From: Flavobacteriales bacterium
Lineage (GTDB): Bacteria; Bacteroidota; Bacteroidia; NS11-12g; UBA955
DNA: 44,129 nucleotides
Direction of reading: 5' to 3'
Assembly (NCBI GenBank): GCA_002737625.1
Contig: NSIB01000005.1
Location: forward strand, 1-44,129
Part shown: piece by piece, positions 7,561 to 16,292 of the stretch
Layout of the letters: every line of letters begins with the position of its first letter
Position numbering within the stretch: position 1 is the stretch's first letter
Position numbers and translations under genes: made by a program
The notes under the pieces: generated by a model
Told to the model about the DNA's origin: nothing
Databases searched by the model: none
The model's input: the letters and a program-made list of their open reading frames with translations, nothing else

Positions 7561-10050
7561 ATGTCCAAAAACAAAGAAACTTTTTTTAGTAGTGACCAGT
7601 ATTCAGAGGGATTTGAAGACGCACCAGAGTTTTTGCCACTGTTTTCAAAGCACGAGGAGGAGGAAAGCAACAAATTAGAGGTTCCTGCTGAATTGCCGGT
7701 GCTTACTATGCGAAATACAGTGCTTTACCCTGGGGTGATTTTCCCGATAACTGTTGGCCGTGATAAAAGTATCAAGTTGATTCGTGAAGCCAATAAGAAG
7801 AGTAAAATCATCGCCGTGGTGGCTCAAAAGAATTCAGATGTTGAAGATCCTCAAATAGAAGACCTTTTTACAGTGGGGACGATGGCTCAAATTGTTCGAA
7901 TGATGCGCATGCCTGATGGTAGTTCTACTCTTATTTTACAAGGGAAACGACGGATTAATATCGATGAATTTGTTCAAAGTGAACCGTATTTCAAGGCAAA
8001 GGTGAGTTCACTGCCAGATTTGCCTAACAAGGAATCCAAAGAATACAAAGCGACGATTGATTCAATTCGCGATATTTCAAACCGGATTATACACCTTTCA
8101 CCACAAATTCCCAGTGAAGCCTCCGTTGCTTTGGGTAATATTGATTCCCGGACCTTTTTAATTCATTTTGTTTCGAGTAATTTGAATATCACACAAACCG
8201 AAAAGCAGGCGTTATTGGAGATGTTGGATCCTGCATTGCGTGCAACAAAAGTTTTATTGCACGTGACCCAAGAGTTACAAATGTTGGAATTAAAGGATCA
8301 GATTCAGAGTCGGGTACGCACAGACATGGATAAACAGCAGAAAGAGTATTTTTTGCATCAACAAATCAGAGCGATTCAAGAAGAATTGGGTGGAGATTCG
8401 CCGGATAAAGAAATTCAAAATTTGCGTGATAAGGGAATGATAAAAAAATGGAATAAAGACATTCATAGTCATTTCAATAAGGAATTGGATCGTTTGATGC
8501 GCGTGAATTCAGCGTCTCCTGATTATTCAGTGGGGCTCAATTATGTGCAATTGATCTTGGATTTGCCATGGGATGAGCAGACAAACGACAATTTCGATAT
8601 TCACCATGCCCAAAAGGTATTTGATGCGGATCACTTTGGACTAGAGAAAGTAAAAAAACGGATATTGGAATATCTAGCCGTACTAAAACTCAAAGGTGAT
8701 ATGAGGTCTCCCATCATTTGTTTGTATGGCCCTCCAGGTGTTGGGAAAACCAGTTTGGGGAAAAGTATCGCCAATGCTTTGGGACGCAAATATGTAAGAA
8801 TGAGTTTGGGTGGTTTACACGACGAATCAGAAATTAGAGGACATCGTAAAACATACATTGGTGCGATGCCAGGTAGGATATTACAAAATTTGAAAAAATC
8901 AGGAACCTCTAACCCCGTCTTTGTGTTAGACGAAATTGATAAGTTGGGCAGAGACTTTCGGGGCGATCCATCCAGTGCGATGTTGGAAGTGTTAGATCCC
9001 GAGCAAAATTCTGCCTTTTACGATAATTACTTGGAATTAGATTATGACCTTAGTAAGGTGTTGTTTGTGGCCACTGCAAATAATTTAGATACCATTCAGC
9101 CTGCCTTGCTAGATCGTATGGAAATCATTGAAATCCATGGTTATAGCATCGAAGAGAAAATTGAGATTGCCAAGAAATATTTGGTTTCCAAGCAGAGAAA
9201 AGCCCATGGATTAAAGGCGAATCAATTTAAGGTAACTGACAAAGCTTTGGAGTTAATTATCGAACAATATACCAGAGAAAGTGGTGTTCGGTCATTGGAT
9301 AAAAGAATTGCATCGTTGGCGCGCTTTGTGGCTAAATCCATTGCGATGGAGGAGCCGATTAAGAAGCAAATTGGTGTTTCTGAAGTGGAGGAGATTTTGG
9401 GGGCTGAGAAATTGGAACCTGAAATGTATGAGAATAACGATACAGCAGGTGTGGTTTCCGGCCTTGCGTGGAGTCCGATGGGTGGTTCCGTCCTTTTTGT
9501 TGAAAGCAAACTGTCGCGCGGAAAAGGATTACTCCAAATTACCGGTCAGTTGGGTGATGTGATGAAAGAGAGTGTGATGCTCGCAAAATCCTATCTCAAA
9601 GCCCATGCGGAATACCTTGGAATTGATTCAAAAGTTTTTGATTATTGGGATATACATGTCCATTTTCCTGCCGGCGCAATTCCCAAGGATGGACCAAGCG
9701 CGGGTATCGCAATTCTAACTTCTCTGGCTTCATTGTTTACGCAGAATAAGGTGAAGAACAAATTGGCCATGACGGGAGAAATTACCTTGCGGGGCAAAGT
9801 TTTGCCCGTTGGCGGAATTAAAGAGAAACTCTTGGCTGCGAAAAGAGCTGGAATTACTCAAGTGATCCTATGCGAGCAAAATAAGAAAGATGTTCTTGAT
9901 ATCCCACAACAATATTTACAAGGTTTGGAATTTCATTATGTCAATAACATGCTGCAAGTCTTAGATTTGGCACTCACCGATAAAAAGGTAAAAGATCCTA
10001 TCGATGTATTTGGTGTGTTGAAGGAAAAGTCTGAAACGGGGAAAGAATAA
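7561..10050 (+). CDS. lon: ATP-dependent protease Lon
   Basis: This cytoplasmic AAA+ serine protease degrades misfolded and regulatory proteins. Its 829 residues contain the N-terminal substrate-binding domain (PVLTMRNTVLYPGVIFPI near 50), a coiled helical region, Walker A GPPGVGKTS from about 390, Walker B VFVLDEIDK, and the protease domain with Ser713 in KDGPSAG and Lys754 in PVGGIKEK, a complete Ser-Lys dyad. The acidic N-terminal extension (residues 1-45, rich in Glu) is longer than in E. coli, as is common in Bacteroidota. ATG 7561 is preferred; an in-frame TTG at 7531 would add ten unlikely residues. It starts 160 bases from the divergent lipoprotein gene; this gap contains only promoter-like AT-rich sequence. 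Confidence 0.97.
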   Translation: MSKNKETFFSSDQYSEGFEDAPEFLPLFSKHEEEESNKLEVPAELPVLTMRNTVLYPGVIFPITVGRDKSIKLIREANKKSKIIAVVAQKNSDVEDPQIEDLFTVGTMAQIVRMMRMPDGSSTLILQGKRRINIDEFVQSEPYFKAKVSSLPDLPNKESKEYKATIDSIRDISNRIIHLSPQIPSEASVALGNIDSRTFLIHFVSSNLNITQTEKQALLEMLDPALRATKVLLHVTQELQMLELKDQIQSRVRTDMDKQQKEYFLHQQIRAIQEELGGDSPDKEIQNLRDKGMIKKWNKDIHSHFNKELDRLMRVNSASPDYSVGLNYVQLILDLPWDEQTNDNFDIHHAQKVFDADHFGLEKVKKRILEYLAVLKLKGDMRSPIICLYGPPGVGKTSLGKSIANALGRKYVRMSLGGLHDESEIRGHRKTYIGAMPGRILQNLKKSGTSNPVFVLDEIDKLGRDFRGDPSSAMLEVLDPEQNSAFYDNYLELDYDLSKVLFVATANNLDTIQPALLDRMEIIEIHGYSIEEKIEIAKKYLVSKQRKAHGLKANQFKVTDKALELIIEQYTRESGVRSLDKRIASLARFVAKSIAMEEPIKKQIGVSEVEEILGAEKLEPEMYENNDTAGVVSGLAWSPMGGSVLFVESKLSRGKGLLQITGQLGDVMKESVMLAKSYLKAHAEYLGIDSKVFDYWDIHVHFPAGAIPKDGPSAGIAILTSLASLFTQNKVKNKLAMTGEITLRGKVLPVGGIKEKLLAAKRAGITQVILCEQNKKDVLDIPQQYLQGLEFHYVNNMLQVLDLALTDKKVKDPIDVFGVLKEKSETGKE

Positions 10051-10064
10051 TACATATTTTTTAT

Positions 10065-10072
10065 TAAGTTTG
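10065..10072 (+). promoter_or_regulatory. -7 element ahead of the small membrane protein gene
   Basis: TAAGTTTG, an exact TAnnTTTG, ends 6 bases before ATG 10079 and lies 14 bases after the lon stop. It would let the two downstream genes be transcribed without lon. No -33 box is seen. Confidence 0.45.
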
Positions 10073-10078
10073 TTCGAT

Positions 10079-10237
10079 ATGATTTTTCAAAAATTGATTT
10101 CCTACCTCACTTTTCGCAAACAAAACGAAGTAAAAAGCAATTTCAATTTACGTATGATGCACGGCATGAATCGAATTTCGATTTTGATGTTTGCGATTGC
10201 GTTGATTGTAATCTTTGTGCGTTTTGTGACTAAGTAA
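10079..10237 (+). CDS. Small single-span membrane protein (52 aa), possibly DUF6728
   Basis: This is a 52-codon frame starting MIFQKLISYLTFRK. It has a basic, polar middle (residues 13-32, including LRMMHGMNRIS) and one hydrophobic segment, ILMFAIALIVIFVRF (about 35-49), before a Thr-Lys end. The pattern of a short amphipathic head, a His-Gly-Met-Asn-Arg-Ile-Ser motif and one membrane helix matches my memory of the small Bacteroidota family DUF6728; that assignment is tentative. An exact -7 element ends 6 bases before the ATG, and the TAA stop is directly followed by the ATG of the next gene with no spacing, so the two are probably translated together. Positive charges before the helix suggest the N-terminus stays in the cytoplasm. 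Function unknown. Confidence 0.75.
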   Translation: MIFQKLISYLTFRKQNEVKSNFNLRMMHGMNRISILMFAIALIVIFVRFVTK

Positions 10238-11707
10238 ATGCTAAGGCCCATGCAACGGTTTTATTCGTTGATTGTCATTTTTTGGACTGTAGGGTTTTTA
10301 CCAAAGTATGCATTTTCCCAATCCGCGGAAAATAACAATCCGGTCAACATGGCCTCATCCACAGGGCATTTGGATGGGTCAACGGCCAAAGTCGCGCATT
10401 CGGAAATAATTGTTACGGCGGTTAACCAGCGTGGAACGGATAATGAAATCAATCAATTGATTGATATTTTACCCTTGTTTACATTGATAAAAGACAGTAT
10501 TATTCAACCCATTGACTTATCGGCTGATTATCCTGGCATGACGTTAAGTGCTTGGAAAGTCGTATGTCCAAATGATAGTTTTACCCGGGGTATTAAACCT
10601 GCTTATGGGTTTATCTCTCACCACCATGGTGTTGGCTTGCTACCTACTCATACTTTGATTTTAGTGGATAACCCGGTGAATATGAGGTTTCGAGCAACAA
10701 AAATCTGGGTTGATTTGAATCACAATTTTGATTTAACGGATGATGGTGGTTCGCAATGGTATTTTCCAATGAAGTTGACATTGTTAAAGTTGGATGAAGT
10801 TGACCGTGTTTTTAGTCAGAGCCTAATTTTACTTGATACATTGCATAATGGTATGGCCGTTGGGTTAAATCAATTTATGTCTGGGGAGCTGAGGTCTGTC
10901 CAAAAGATGTATGATGCTGCCATTTCGTTGGTAAGCGGACGTCGAGAATATCTGGGCTGTAATGCCAGTTTTAGACAGCATCGTAAAACAGTTTGGTTTG
11001 GAACTGAAAGTGAATATAGTGCCTCTCAAAATGATACATTGTATTGGGCATTGAAGGATGTTAATCTCAACGGATCGTATAATGATATTGGGATCGATAA
11101 AGTAATTGTGGGCAATAATAGAGAGGAATTCAATAGCCGCAACGCTTGGGATTATCGTCCGGGTTTGATTGTTGATTGGTTAGGTCAGGCCCAATTGATA
11201 GAAAACATTCATCAGGGGAAGAAAGGAATTTGGGAGATTTCGCATCGAAAAATAAAAAATATTGGAATCAAGCGGAGTAGAAGTTTATTGATAGACGAAA
11301 AATTGCCAACATTCAATTTTTGCTTAATTGAAGGTAAATATCAACCGGGTAAACTGAAAGAGAATCCCGTTCATCGCAGATCGATTAGGACTTTTAAAGG
11401 CAAGTATACGTACATCGTAGTTTGGAATGCCGACAATCCAAATTATATCAAGGACAGCGCTGAATTGCATGATTTATCTCGGAATTTACCCGATAGCATT
11501 CAAATAGTTTATTTGAATCACGGTGGCGGAGGTAGATATGTTTATCAATATAACAAACGGTATGAAACCGGATTCATTCAAGGGTTTTGCTCGGCTGAAG
11601 TGGCAGAAAAACTGAAACTTCAAACCATGCCTCAGTATTTCTTGGTCGATCCAAAACAGCGTTTGATATCCATAAATCATCGACCGAGTTCGTTGAAAAA
11701 GCAATAA
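10238..11707 (+). CDS. Secreted protein with EF-hand-like loops and CXXC-less thioredoxin-fold C-terminus
   Basis: The protein has 489 residues. A signal peptide is visible (hydrophobic about 10-22, cut near YAFSQ); ATG 10250 is an alternative start. The middle has two Asp/Asn-rich loops typical of calcium-binding turns, DLNHNFDLTDDGG and DVNLNGSYNDIGID, as found in Bacteroidota TlpA-type proteins. The last ~105 residues follow the thioredoxin/TlpA order: strand GKYTYIVVWNADNPNY (Trp396), helix DSAELHDLSRNLP, strand SIQIVYLNH, helix, and MPQYFLVDPKQR with the cis-Pro-like PQYFLVD. The place where TlpA has WCxxC reads WNADNPNY, so no redox cysteine pair exists. It is thus probably a structural or binding relative rather than a disulfide enzyme. 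The ATG abuts the preceding stop. Confidence 0.75.
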   Translation: MLRPMQRFYSLIVIFWTVGFLPKYAFSQSAENNNPVNMASSTGHLDGSTAKVAHSEIIVTAVNQRGTDNEINQLIDILPLFTLIKDSIIQPIDLSADYPGMTLSAWKVVCPNDSFTRGIKPAYGFISHHHGVGLLPTHTLILVDNPVNMRFRATKIWVDLNHNFDLTDDGGSQWYFPMKLTLLKLDEVDRVFSQSLILLDTLHNGMAVGLNQFMSGELRSVQKMYDAAISLVSGRREYLGCNASFRQHRKTVWFGTESEYSASQNDTLYWALKDVNLNGSYNDIGIDKVIVGNNREEFNSRNAWDYRPGLIVDWLGQAQLIENIHQGKKGIWEISHRKIKNIGIKRSRSLLIDEKLPTFNFCLIEGKYQPGKLKENPVHRRSIRTFKGKYTYIVVWNADNPNYIKDSAELHDLSRNLPDSIQIVYLNHGGGGRYVYQYNKRYETGFIQGFCSAEVAEKLKLQTMPQYFLVDPKQRLISINHRPSSLKKQ

Positions 11708-11765
11708 TTGGCAGTTTGCGATTAAGCGAATTGTGCAAGAGGTGTGGAATATTTGAATTATTATT

Positions 11766-11773
11766 TAACTTTG
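11766..11773 (+). promoter_or_regulatory. -7 element of the coiled-coil membrane protein gene
   Basis: TAACTTTG, an exact TAnnTTTG, ends 7 bases before ATG 11781, within the 73-base gap after the previous gene. It predicts a leader of only a few bases. Confidence 0.5.
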
Positions 11774-11780
11774 CAATCAT

Positions 11781-12770
11781 ATGAATAGGACCGCATTAAC
11801 AGTAGTACTCGTGATTTTATTGTTGGCTTCTCTTGGAAGCAATACATTTTTGTATCTCAACAAAATGAAAAGCGATAAAGAATTGGAAAACAAAGTAGCT
11901 GTGATGAAGGCTAAAGATTCTTTACAAAGTGAGTTAAATCGTATGGAAGATTCTTTGAATTTGGTGATTCAAACTTTCCAAAACGAAAATCAAACTTTGG
12001 TTTTAAAGGTGGAAGAGTTGGAGGGCGACAATAACCCCCGTGTGATTGCAGCAATGCAAGAGATTTACCGTTTGAGAAGAGAAATAGCCGATGGTATCTC
12101 AGGCGATGGTGCTTCATCCGGAACAGCAGATAGGGCCAAGAAATCCACAAAAGTTTCCAGAAAAGCAGCGAAGAGTGGAAGGGGTGGAGCAGAAGTGGAA
12201 GATTTGCGCAAGCAATTGGAAGAAGCCCGCGCTAAAGTCGCTGAATTGATGGCTCAAATTGAGGCATTAACCAAGGAGAAAAACGATTATGTGGCTCAAT
12301 TGACGGCTGAAAAAGATCGTTCTGCTACTCTTGAATCTGAGAACGTAGAATTGAAGGATCGCTTAGACAAAGGGGCACGTCCTCAGTTTGGTGCTTTGTT
12401 GGTTACTGGATTGTTTGATAAGAAAGGTGTGATAACCGAAACCATGAAAGCCAAGAGCATTGATAAAATACGTGTAACCTTTGATGTTTTAGAGAACCCT
12501 ATGGTAACTCAACCCTTGGAAGAAGAGATTGTTATTCGCATTATTGATCCGAATGGCGGTGTTTTATCTACTACAAATACCAAATTGACAGATAAGAGCA
12601 AAGTAAACAGTTTGAAGAATACCATTCAGTTTGATGGTGCTTTACAAAAGGTTAAATGGAATTTTCCTGATAAAGGCTTATTAACCGGTAAGTTGATGAA
12701 GGGTAAATATATCGCTGAGTTATGGACACGCGGATTGATGCGTCAGAAGAATAACTTCACGTTGGAATAA
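11781..12770 (+). CDS. Membrane-anchored coiled-coil protein, Bacteroidota-type, function unknown
   Basis: The protein has 329 residues. An N-terminal membrane helix (TALTVVLVILLLASLGSNTF, about 4-23) is followed by a first coiled coil (about 30-107), a Ser/Gly/Lys-rich basic linker (about 108-137, with KKSTKVSRKAAKSGRGG), a second coiled coil (about 138-197) and a beta-rich C-terminal domain of about 130 residues starting FGALLVTGLFDKKG and ending LWTRGLMRQKNNFTLE. I recall similar single-helix, coiled-coil plus terminal-beta-domain proteins as widespread in Bacteroidota without a named function. The helix is probably a signal anchor leaving the coil in the periplasm, though the lysine-rich linker could also suit a cytoplasmic side. 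It has its own -7 element and ends at a long hairpin terminator. Confidence 0.8.
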   Translation: MNRTALTVVLVILLLASLGSNTFLYLNKMKSDKELENKVAVMKAKDSLQSELNRMEDSLNLVIQTFQNENQTLVLKVEELEGDNNPRVIAAMQEIYRLRREIADGISGDGASSGTADRAKKSTKVSRKAAKSGRGGAEVEDLRKQLEEARAKVAELMAQIEALTKEKNDYVAQLTAEKDRSATLESENVELKDRLDKGARPQFGALLVTGLFDKKGVITETMKAKSIDKIRVTFDVLENPMVTQPLEEEIVIRIIDPNGGVLSTTNTKLTDKSKVNSLKNTIQFDGALQKVKWNFPDKGLLTGKLMKGKYIAELWTRGLMRQKNNFTLE

Positions 12771-12802
12771 AACAAGGAATTGAATCTAGGATAATAGATT
12801 TT

Positions 12803-12863
12803 CAAATAGGTATGAAAAAGAGAGGGCGCCCAACGGGCGCCCTCTCTTTTTCATACCTATTTG
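12803..12863. terminator. Bidirectional terminator: 29-bp perfect hairpin
   Basis: Left arm 12803-12831 and right arm 12835-12863 are exact reverse complements over 29 bases, separated by the loop AAC. The core is GAGAGGGCGCCC with an A-run on the left and a T-run on the right, so a U-tract follows the GC stem on both strands. It sits between two convergent genes, 32 bases after the coiled-coil gene stop and 14 bases before the RND pump stop, and serves both. The extra outer 12 bp (CAAATAGGTATG and its complement) are more than termination needs. Confidence 0.92.
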
Positions 12864-12877
12864 GATGTTGAAATGAA

Positions 12878-15800
12878 TTATTGTTTAGGTTCCGGACGCA
12901 TCATGGTGTCGGGGTTATAATTTCGTCCCATCCAGCGATACACTCTAGACTTAAACTTTTCATTGAGGTAATACATACATGGCACCAAGATTAACGTTAG
13001 GAAAGTACCAAATCCCAATCCATAAATCATCGTCCAGCTCAAAGGCCCCCAAAAGGCTACGCTGTCACCCCCAAAGTAGATATGGGGGTTCAATTCGCTG
13101 AATAAAGTCCCGAAGTCCATATTTAATCCTACGGCCAATGGTAAAAGACCTAAAATGGTTGCCGACGCAGTGAGCAATACGGGTGTCATACGTGTTTTAC
13201 CCGCTTCAATGATTGCATCTTTTAGTGTGGCACCTTGTTCACGCAATAAATCAGTAAACTCTACCAACAAAATTCCGTTTCTCACTACAATACCCACCAA
13301 TGCAACAATACCAATACCGGTCATTACAACAGAAAAATCCTTATTGAATATCGCAAAGCCTAACAATACGCCTATTAAGGACAGGAATATTTCGCTTAAG
13401 ATCAACAATGGCTTACTGATAGAATTGAATTGAGTTACCAAGATGATTAATATCAAAGCCAAAGAAGCCAACATAGCATTACCTAAGAAGGCGCCCGTTT
13501 CCTTTTGCTGTTCCTGCTCACCTGTCATGATCACTTGAATGTCCGATGGTTTTTCGAATGCATCCAATGCACTTTGTACATCGGCGACAACTTCATTGGG
13601 TGCGAAATCAGGCAATACGTTACTTGCTAGTGTAATCACACGCTTTTGATTTAAACGGTTAATACCTCCGTAAGTGTTAGAATATTCAGCTGAAGCCACT
13701 GAACTCAAGGGTACCTGACGGATTAATCCACCCGCTACCATATCTCGGTAAGTGATTCTCATATTGAGCAATGCGTCTAAGTTGTTTGCATCCAATTTCT
13801 TAATGCGAACAATGATTGGGTAGTCATCGTTTTCATCTTTAAACTTACTTGCTTCGGTACCATAGATACTTCCTCTCAACGCCATACCAATTTGTGCCGT
13901 ACTGATTCCAAATCTGTTGGCACGTTCACGGTCGATTTTAATAATAATTTCAGGTTTAGAACTGATAAAATCGGTTTTCAACTCTTCAACGCCTGGAATC
14001 TTTTTGGAATCTAAGAGCGTTTTTAACTCCGATGCAGTTTTTACTAAGGAATTAAATTCATCACCACGGATTTCAATATTAACAGCTTTTCCAACTGGTG
14101 GGCCGTTTCTTTCTTGTTCCACGATGATTTCAGCGCCTGGAATGGTTCCAATATTCGCCCTGATTTTCTTCAACATTTCCAATGTACTCTCACCTTCGCG
14201 TTTTTCAAAGGCTACATAGGCCACTGTGATTTTTGCCTTATTACCTGCCGTTGTACGATCACCACTTTGGGGGTCCGTAGCTCCAACAGCAACGTTTGAG
14301 ATTACACTTTCTACAATCGGATTGTCTTTTCCAATGGTATTGAAAACTCGTTTTTCGGCAATTTTTAGAATGCTATCGGTATGTTTGGCCGATGTTCCAG
14401 TGGGCATCGTTAAATAAACATAGGTAAAGTTAGGTTGGGCTTGGGGGAAGAATACAACGCCAGGTTTACGCACTGCAGTAATAACAAATGATGCAATTAA
14501 TAAAATAATGGTTGCAAATATTGTCTTCCTAGGTCTATTCCTCTCCAGTAAATAGGTAATCATTTTCTCATAGCTATTTTGAACCGAGGGCCAAGTTCGG
14601 TTTTGGAATTTCACAATTAAGTGTCTCAGCCAGAAGTGGTGAGCTAGGTAAACCAATAAAAGGGTAAGGAACAAATTACCCGTTCCAAAACCGCCACCTA
14701 CATAACCGAGCAAAGTAATGATTCCCATTACAATCGTAGTTCTGCGAACCGCCTTATTTTTCTTTGCTTTGTCTTCTACAGCATGCTCATCTTCCATGAA
14801 GTCAACGGCAAATACTGGATTGATGATATATGCAACCAATAACGAAGCCAACAATGTAATAATTAGCGTAACCGGCAGGAAGAACATGAATTTACCTACT
14901 ATGCCCTTCCAAAATGCCAAGGGAACAAAGGGGGCGAGGGTAGTCATCGTGCCAGATAATACAGGCAGGAATACTTCGCCCGCGGCTTTTTTCGCAGCTT
15001 CTTTAATGGGTAATTTCTCTTTATGAAATATACGGTGTGTATTTTCAATCACCACAATCGCATCGTCCACCACAATTCCTAAAGCCAACAAGAATGCAAA
15101 CAATACGATCATATTTAAGCTAAAACCGATGGTAGGCATGATTAAGAATGCAATAAAGCAGCTTAAAGGAACTGAAAGGGCCACAAATATGGCATTGGTA
15201 GCACCCATAAAGAACATCAAAATCATTGTTACCAAAATGAAACCAATGATAATTGTGTTGATCAAATCGTGAACCGTAGACCGCGTTTTAACAGATTGGT
15301 CGCCTGTGAAAACAACCTCCATTTCTTTGGGGTAGGTGCCACTGGTTTGCAAATCCTTGATAATTTCATGACATTTATCGCTGGTTAAAATCAAGTTTTC
15401 GCCGGCTCTTTTTACCACATTCATGGTAATTACATTTTTGCCTTCTAAACGTGCGTAACTTTCTTTCTCTTTAAACCCGTCTACCACTTGTGCCACATCT
15501 CTTAAATACACCGTTGCCCCGGTTCCCGTTCTTATAACAATGTCCTCGATTTCTGTTTTGGATTTGAATTCGCCGCTCACACTCAAAGAGCGCTGCATTT
15601 GGTTAACGTCGATGTTTCCACCCGATATCCGCATGTTTTCATATTGAATGGCACGGGTAACATCGTCCATCGTTAAACCAGTACTTGCCATGGCTGTTAA
15701 ATCTAGGTTCACTTGCAATTCTTTGTCCAAGGCACCCACAATATCAACACGCGTAATGCTTGGCAGACTCTCGATTTTGTCTTTGGCTATTTCTGCATAT

Positions 15801-16282
15801 CTTTTTAGCGACTGCAAATCGATATTTCCGCTGATGTTTATATATAAAACGGGCATGTCAGAAAAGTTAATTTCCTGAACAATCGGATCATTTTTTAAAT
15901 CGCTGGGTAGATCACTTTTTGCCTTATCCACCTGATCCTTTACCTTTTGCTTAGCCAAATCTACCTTTACATCGGTATCGAATTCAACGGTCACGATACT
16001 GAAATCTTGAATCGAATTACTTTTTAGCTTTTTTACACCGCTTATCGATTTGATTTTCTTCTCGAGCGGCTTTGTGATTAGGTTTTCGATATCCTTTGGC
16101 GATGAACCTGGATATACCGTTTGAACGATAATAGTTGGAATTACAATGTCAGGAAACTGCTCTTTGGGCAGTGAATTATAGGAGAAAATACCGGCGATAC
16201 TGATCAGTATCGCCATGATATAAATACTGGTTTTGTTATCGATGCTCCAGCTTGTGGGTTTAAATTCTTTGAATTTGCTCAT
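12878..16282 (-). CDS. RND-family efflux transporter permease
   Basis: This inner-membrane proton-driven pump subunit of a tripartite exporter has 1134 residues. It starts MSKFKEFKPTSWSIDNKTSI (ATG 16282; 11 upstream residues of the longer frame are dropped). TM1 is at about 18-36. The porter motif FPDIVIPTIIVQTVYPG follows. The TM4 proton-relay pair is Asp406-Asp407 in GIVVDDAIVVIENTHR. The second half has GIVVRNGILLVEF in the TM10 region. Two insertions differ from AcrB: about 500-560 adds a charged loop and extra hydrophobic segments between TM6 and TM7, and a NPHIYFGGDSVAFWG segment precedes the last TM; both resemble other Bacteroidota RND pumps as I remember them. Last gene of the tetR-OMF-adaptor-pump operon, 10 bases after the adaptor stop. 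Substrate unknown. Confidence 0.95.
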   Translation of the reverse strand: MSKFKEFKPTSWSIDNKTSIYIMAILISIAGIFSYNSLPKEQFPDIVIPTIIVQTVYPGSSPKDIENLITKPLEKKIKSISGVKKLKSNSIQDFSIVTVEFDTDVKVDLAKQKVKDQVDKAKSDLPSDLKNDPIVQEINFSDMPVLYINISGNIDLQSLKRYAEIAKDKIESLPSITRVDIVGALDKELQVNLDLTAMASTGLTMDDVTRAIQYENMRISGGNIDVNQMQRSLSVSGEFKSKTEIEDIVIRTGTGATVYLRDVAQVVDGFKEKESYARLEGKNVITMNVVKRAGENLILTSDKCHEIIKDLQTSGTYPKEMEVVFTGDQSVKTRSTVHDLINTIIIGFILVTMILMFFMGATNAIFVALSVPLSCFIAFLIMPTIGFSLNMIVLFAFLLALGIVVDDAIVVIENTHRIFHKEKLPIKEAAKKAAGEVFLPVLSGTMTTLAPFVPLAFWKGIVGKFMFFLPVTLIITLLASLLVAYIINPVFAVDFMEDEHAVEDKAKKNKAVRRTTIVMGIITLLGYVGGGFGTGNLFLTLLLVYLAHHFWLRHLIVKFQNRTWPSVQNSYEKMITYLLERNRPRKTIFATIILLIASFVITAVRKPGVVFFPQAQPNFTYVYLTMPTGTSAKHTDSILKIAEKRVFNTIGKDNPIVESVISNVAVGATDPQSGDRTTAGNKAKITVAYVAFEKREGESTLEMLKKIRANIGTIPGAEIIVEQERNGPPVGKAVNIEIRGDEFNSLVKTASELKTLLDSKKIPGVEELKTDFISSKPEIIIKIDRERANRFGISTAQIGMALRGSIYGTEASKFKDENDDYPIIVRIKKLDANNLDALLNMRITYRDMVAGGLIRQVPLSSVASAEYSNTYGGINRLNQKRVITLASNVLPDFAPNEVVADVQSALDAFEKPSDIQVIMTGEQEQQKETGAFLGNAMLASLALILIILVTQFNSISKPLLILSEIFLSLIGVLLGFAIFNKDFSVVMTGIGIVALVGIVVRNGILLVEFTDLLREQGATLKDAIIEAGKTRMTPVLLTASATILGLLPLAVGLNMDFGTLFSELNPHIYFGGDSVAFWGPLSWTMIYGLGFGTFLTLILVPCMYYLNEKFKSRVYRWMGRNYNPDTMMRPEPKQ

Positions 16283-16292
16283 TTGCTTGGGA

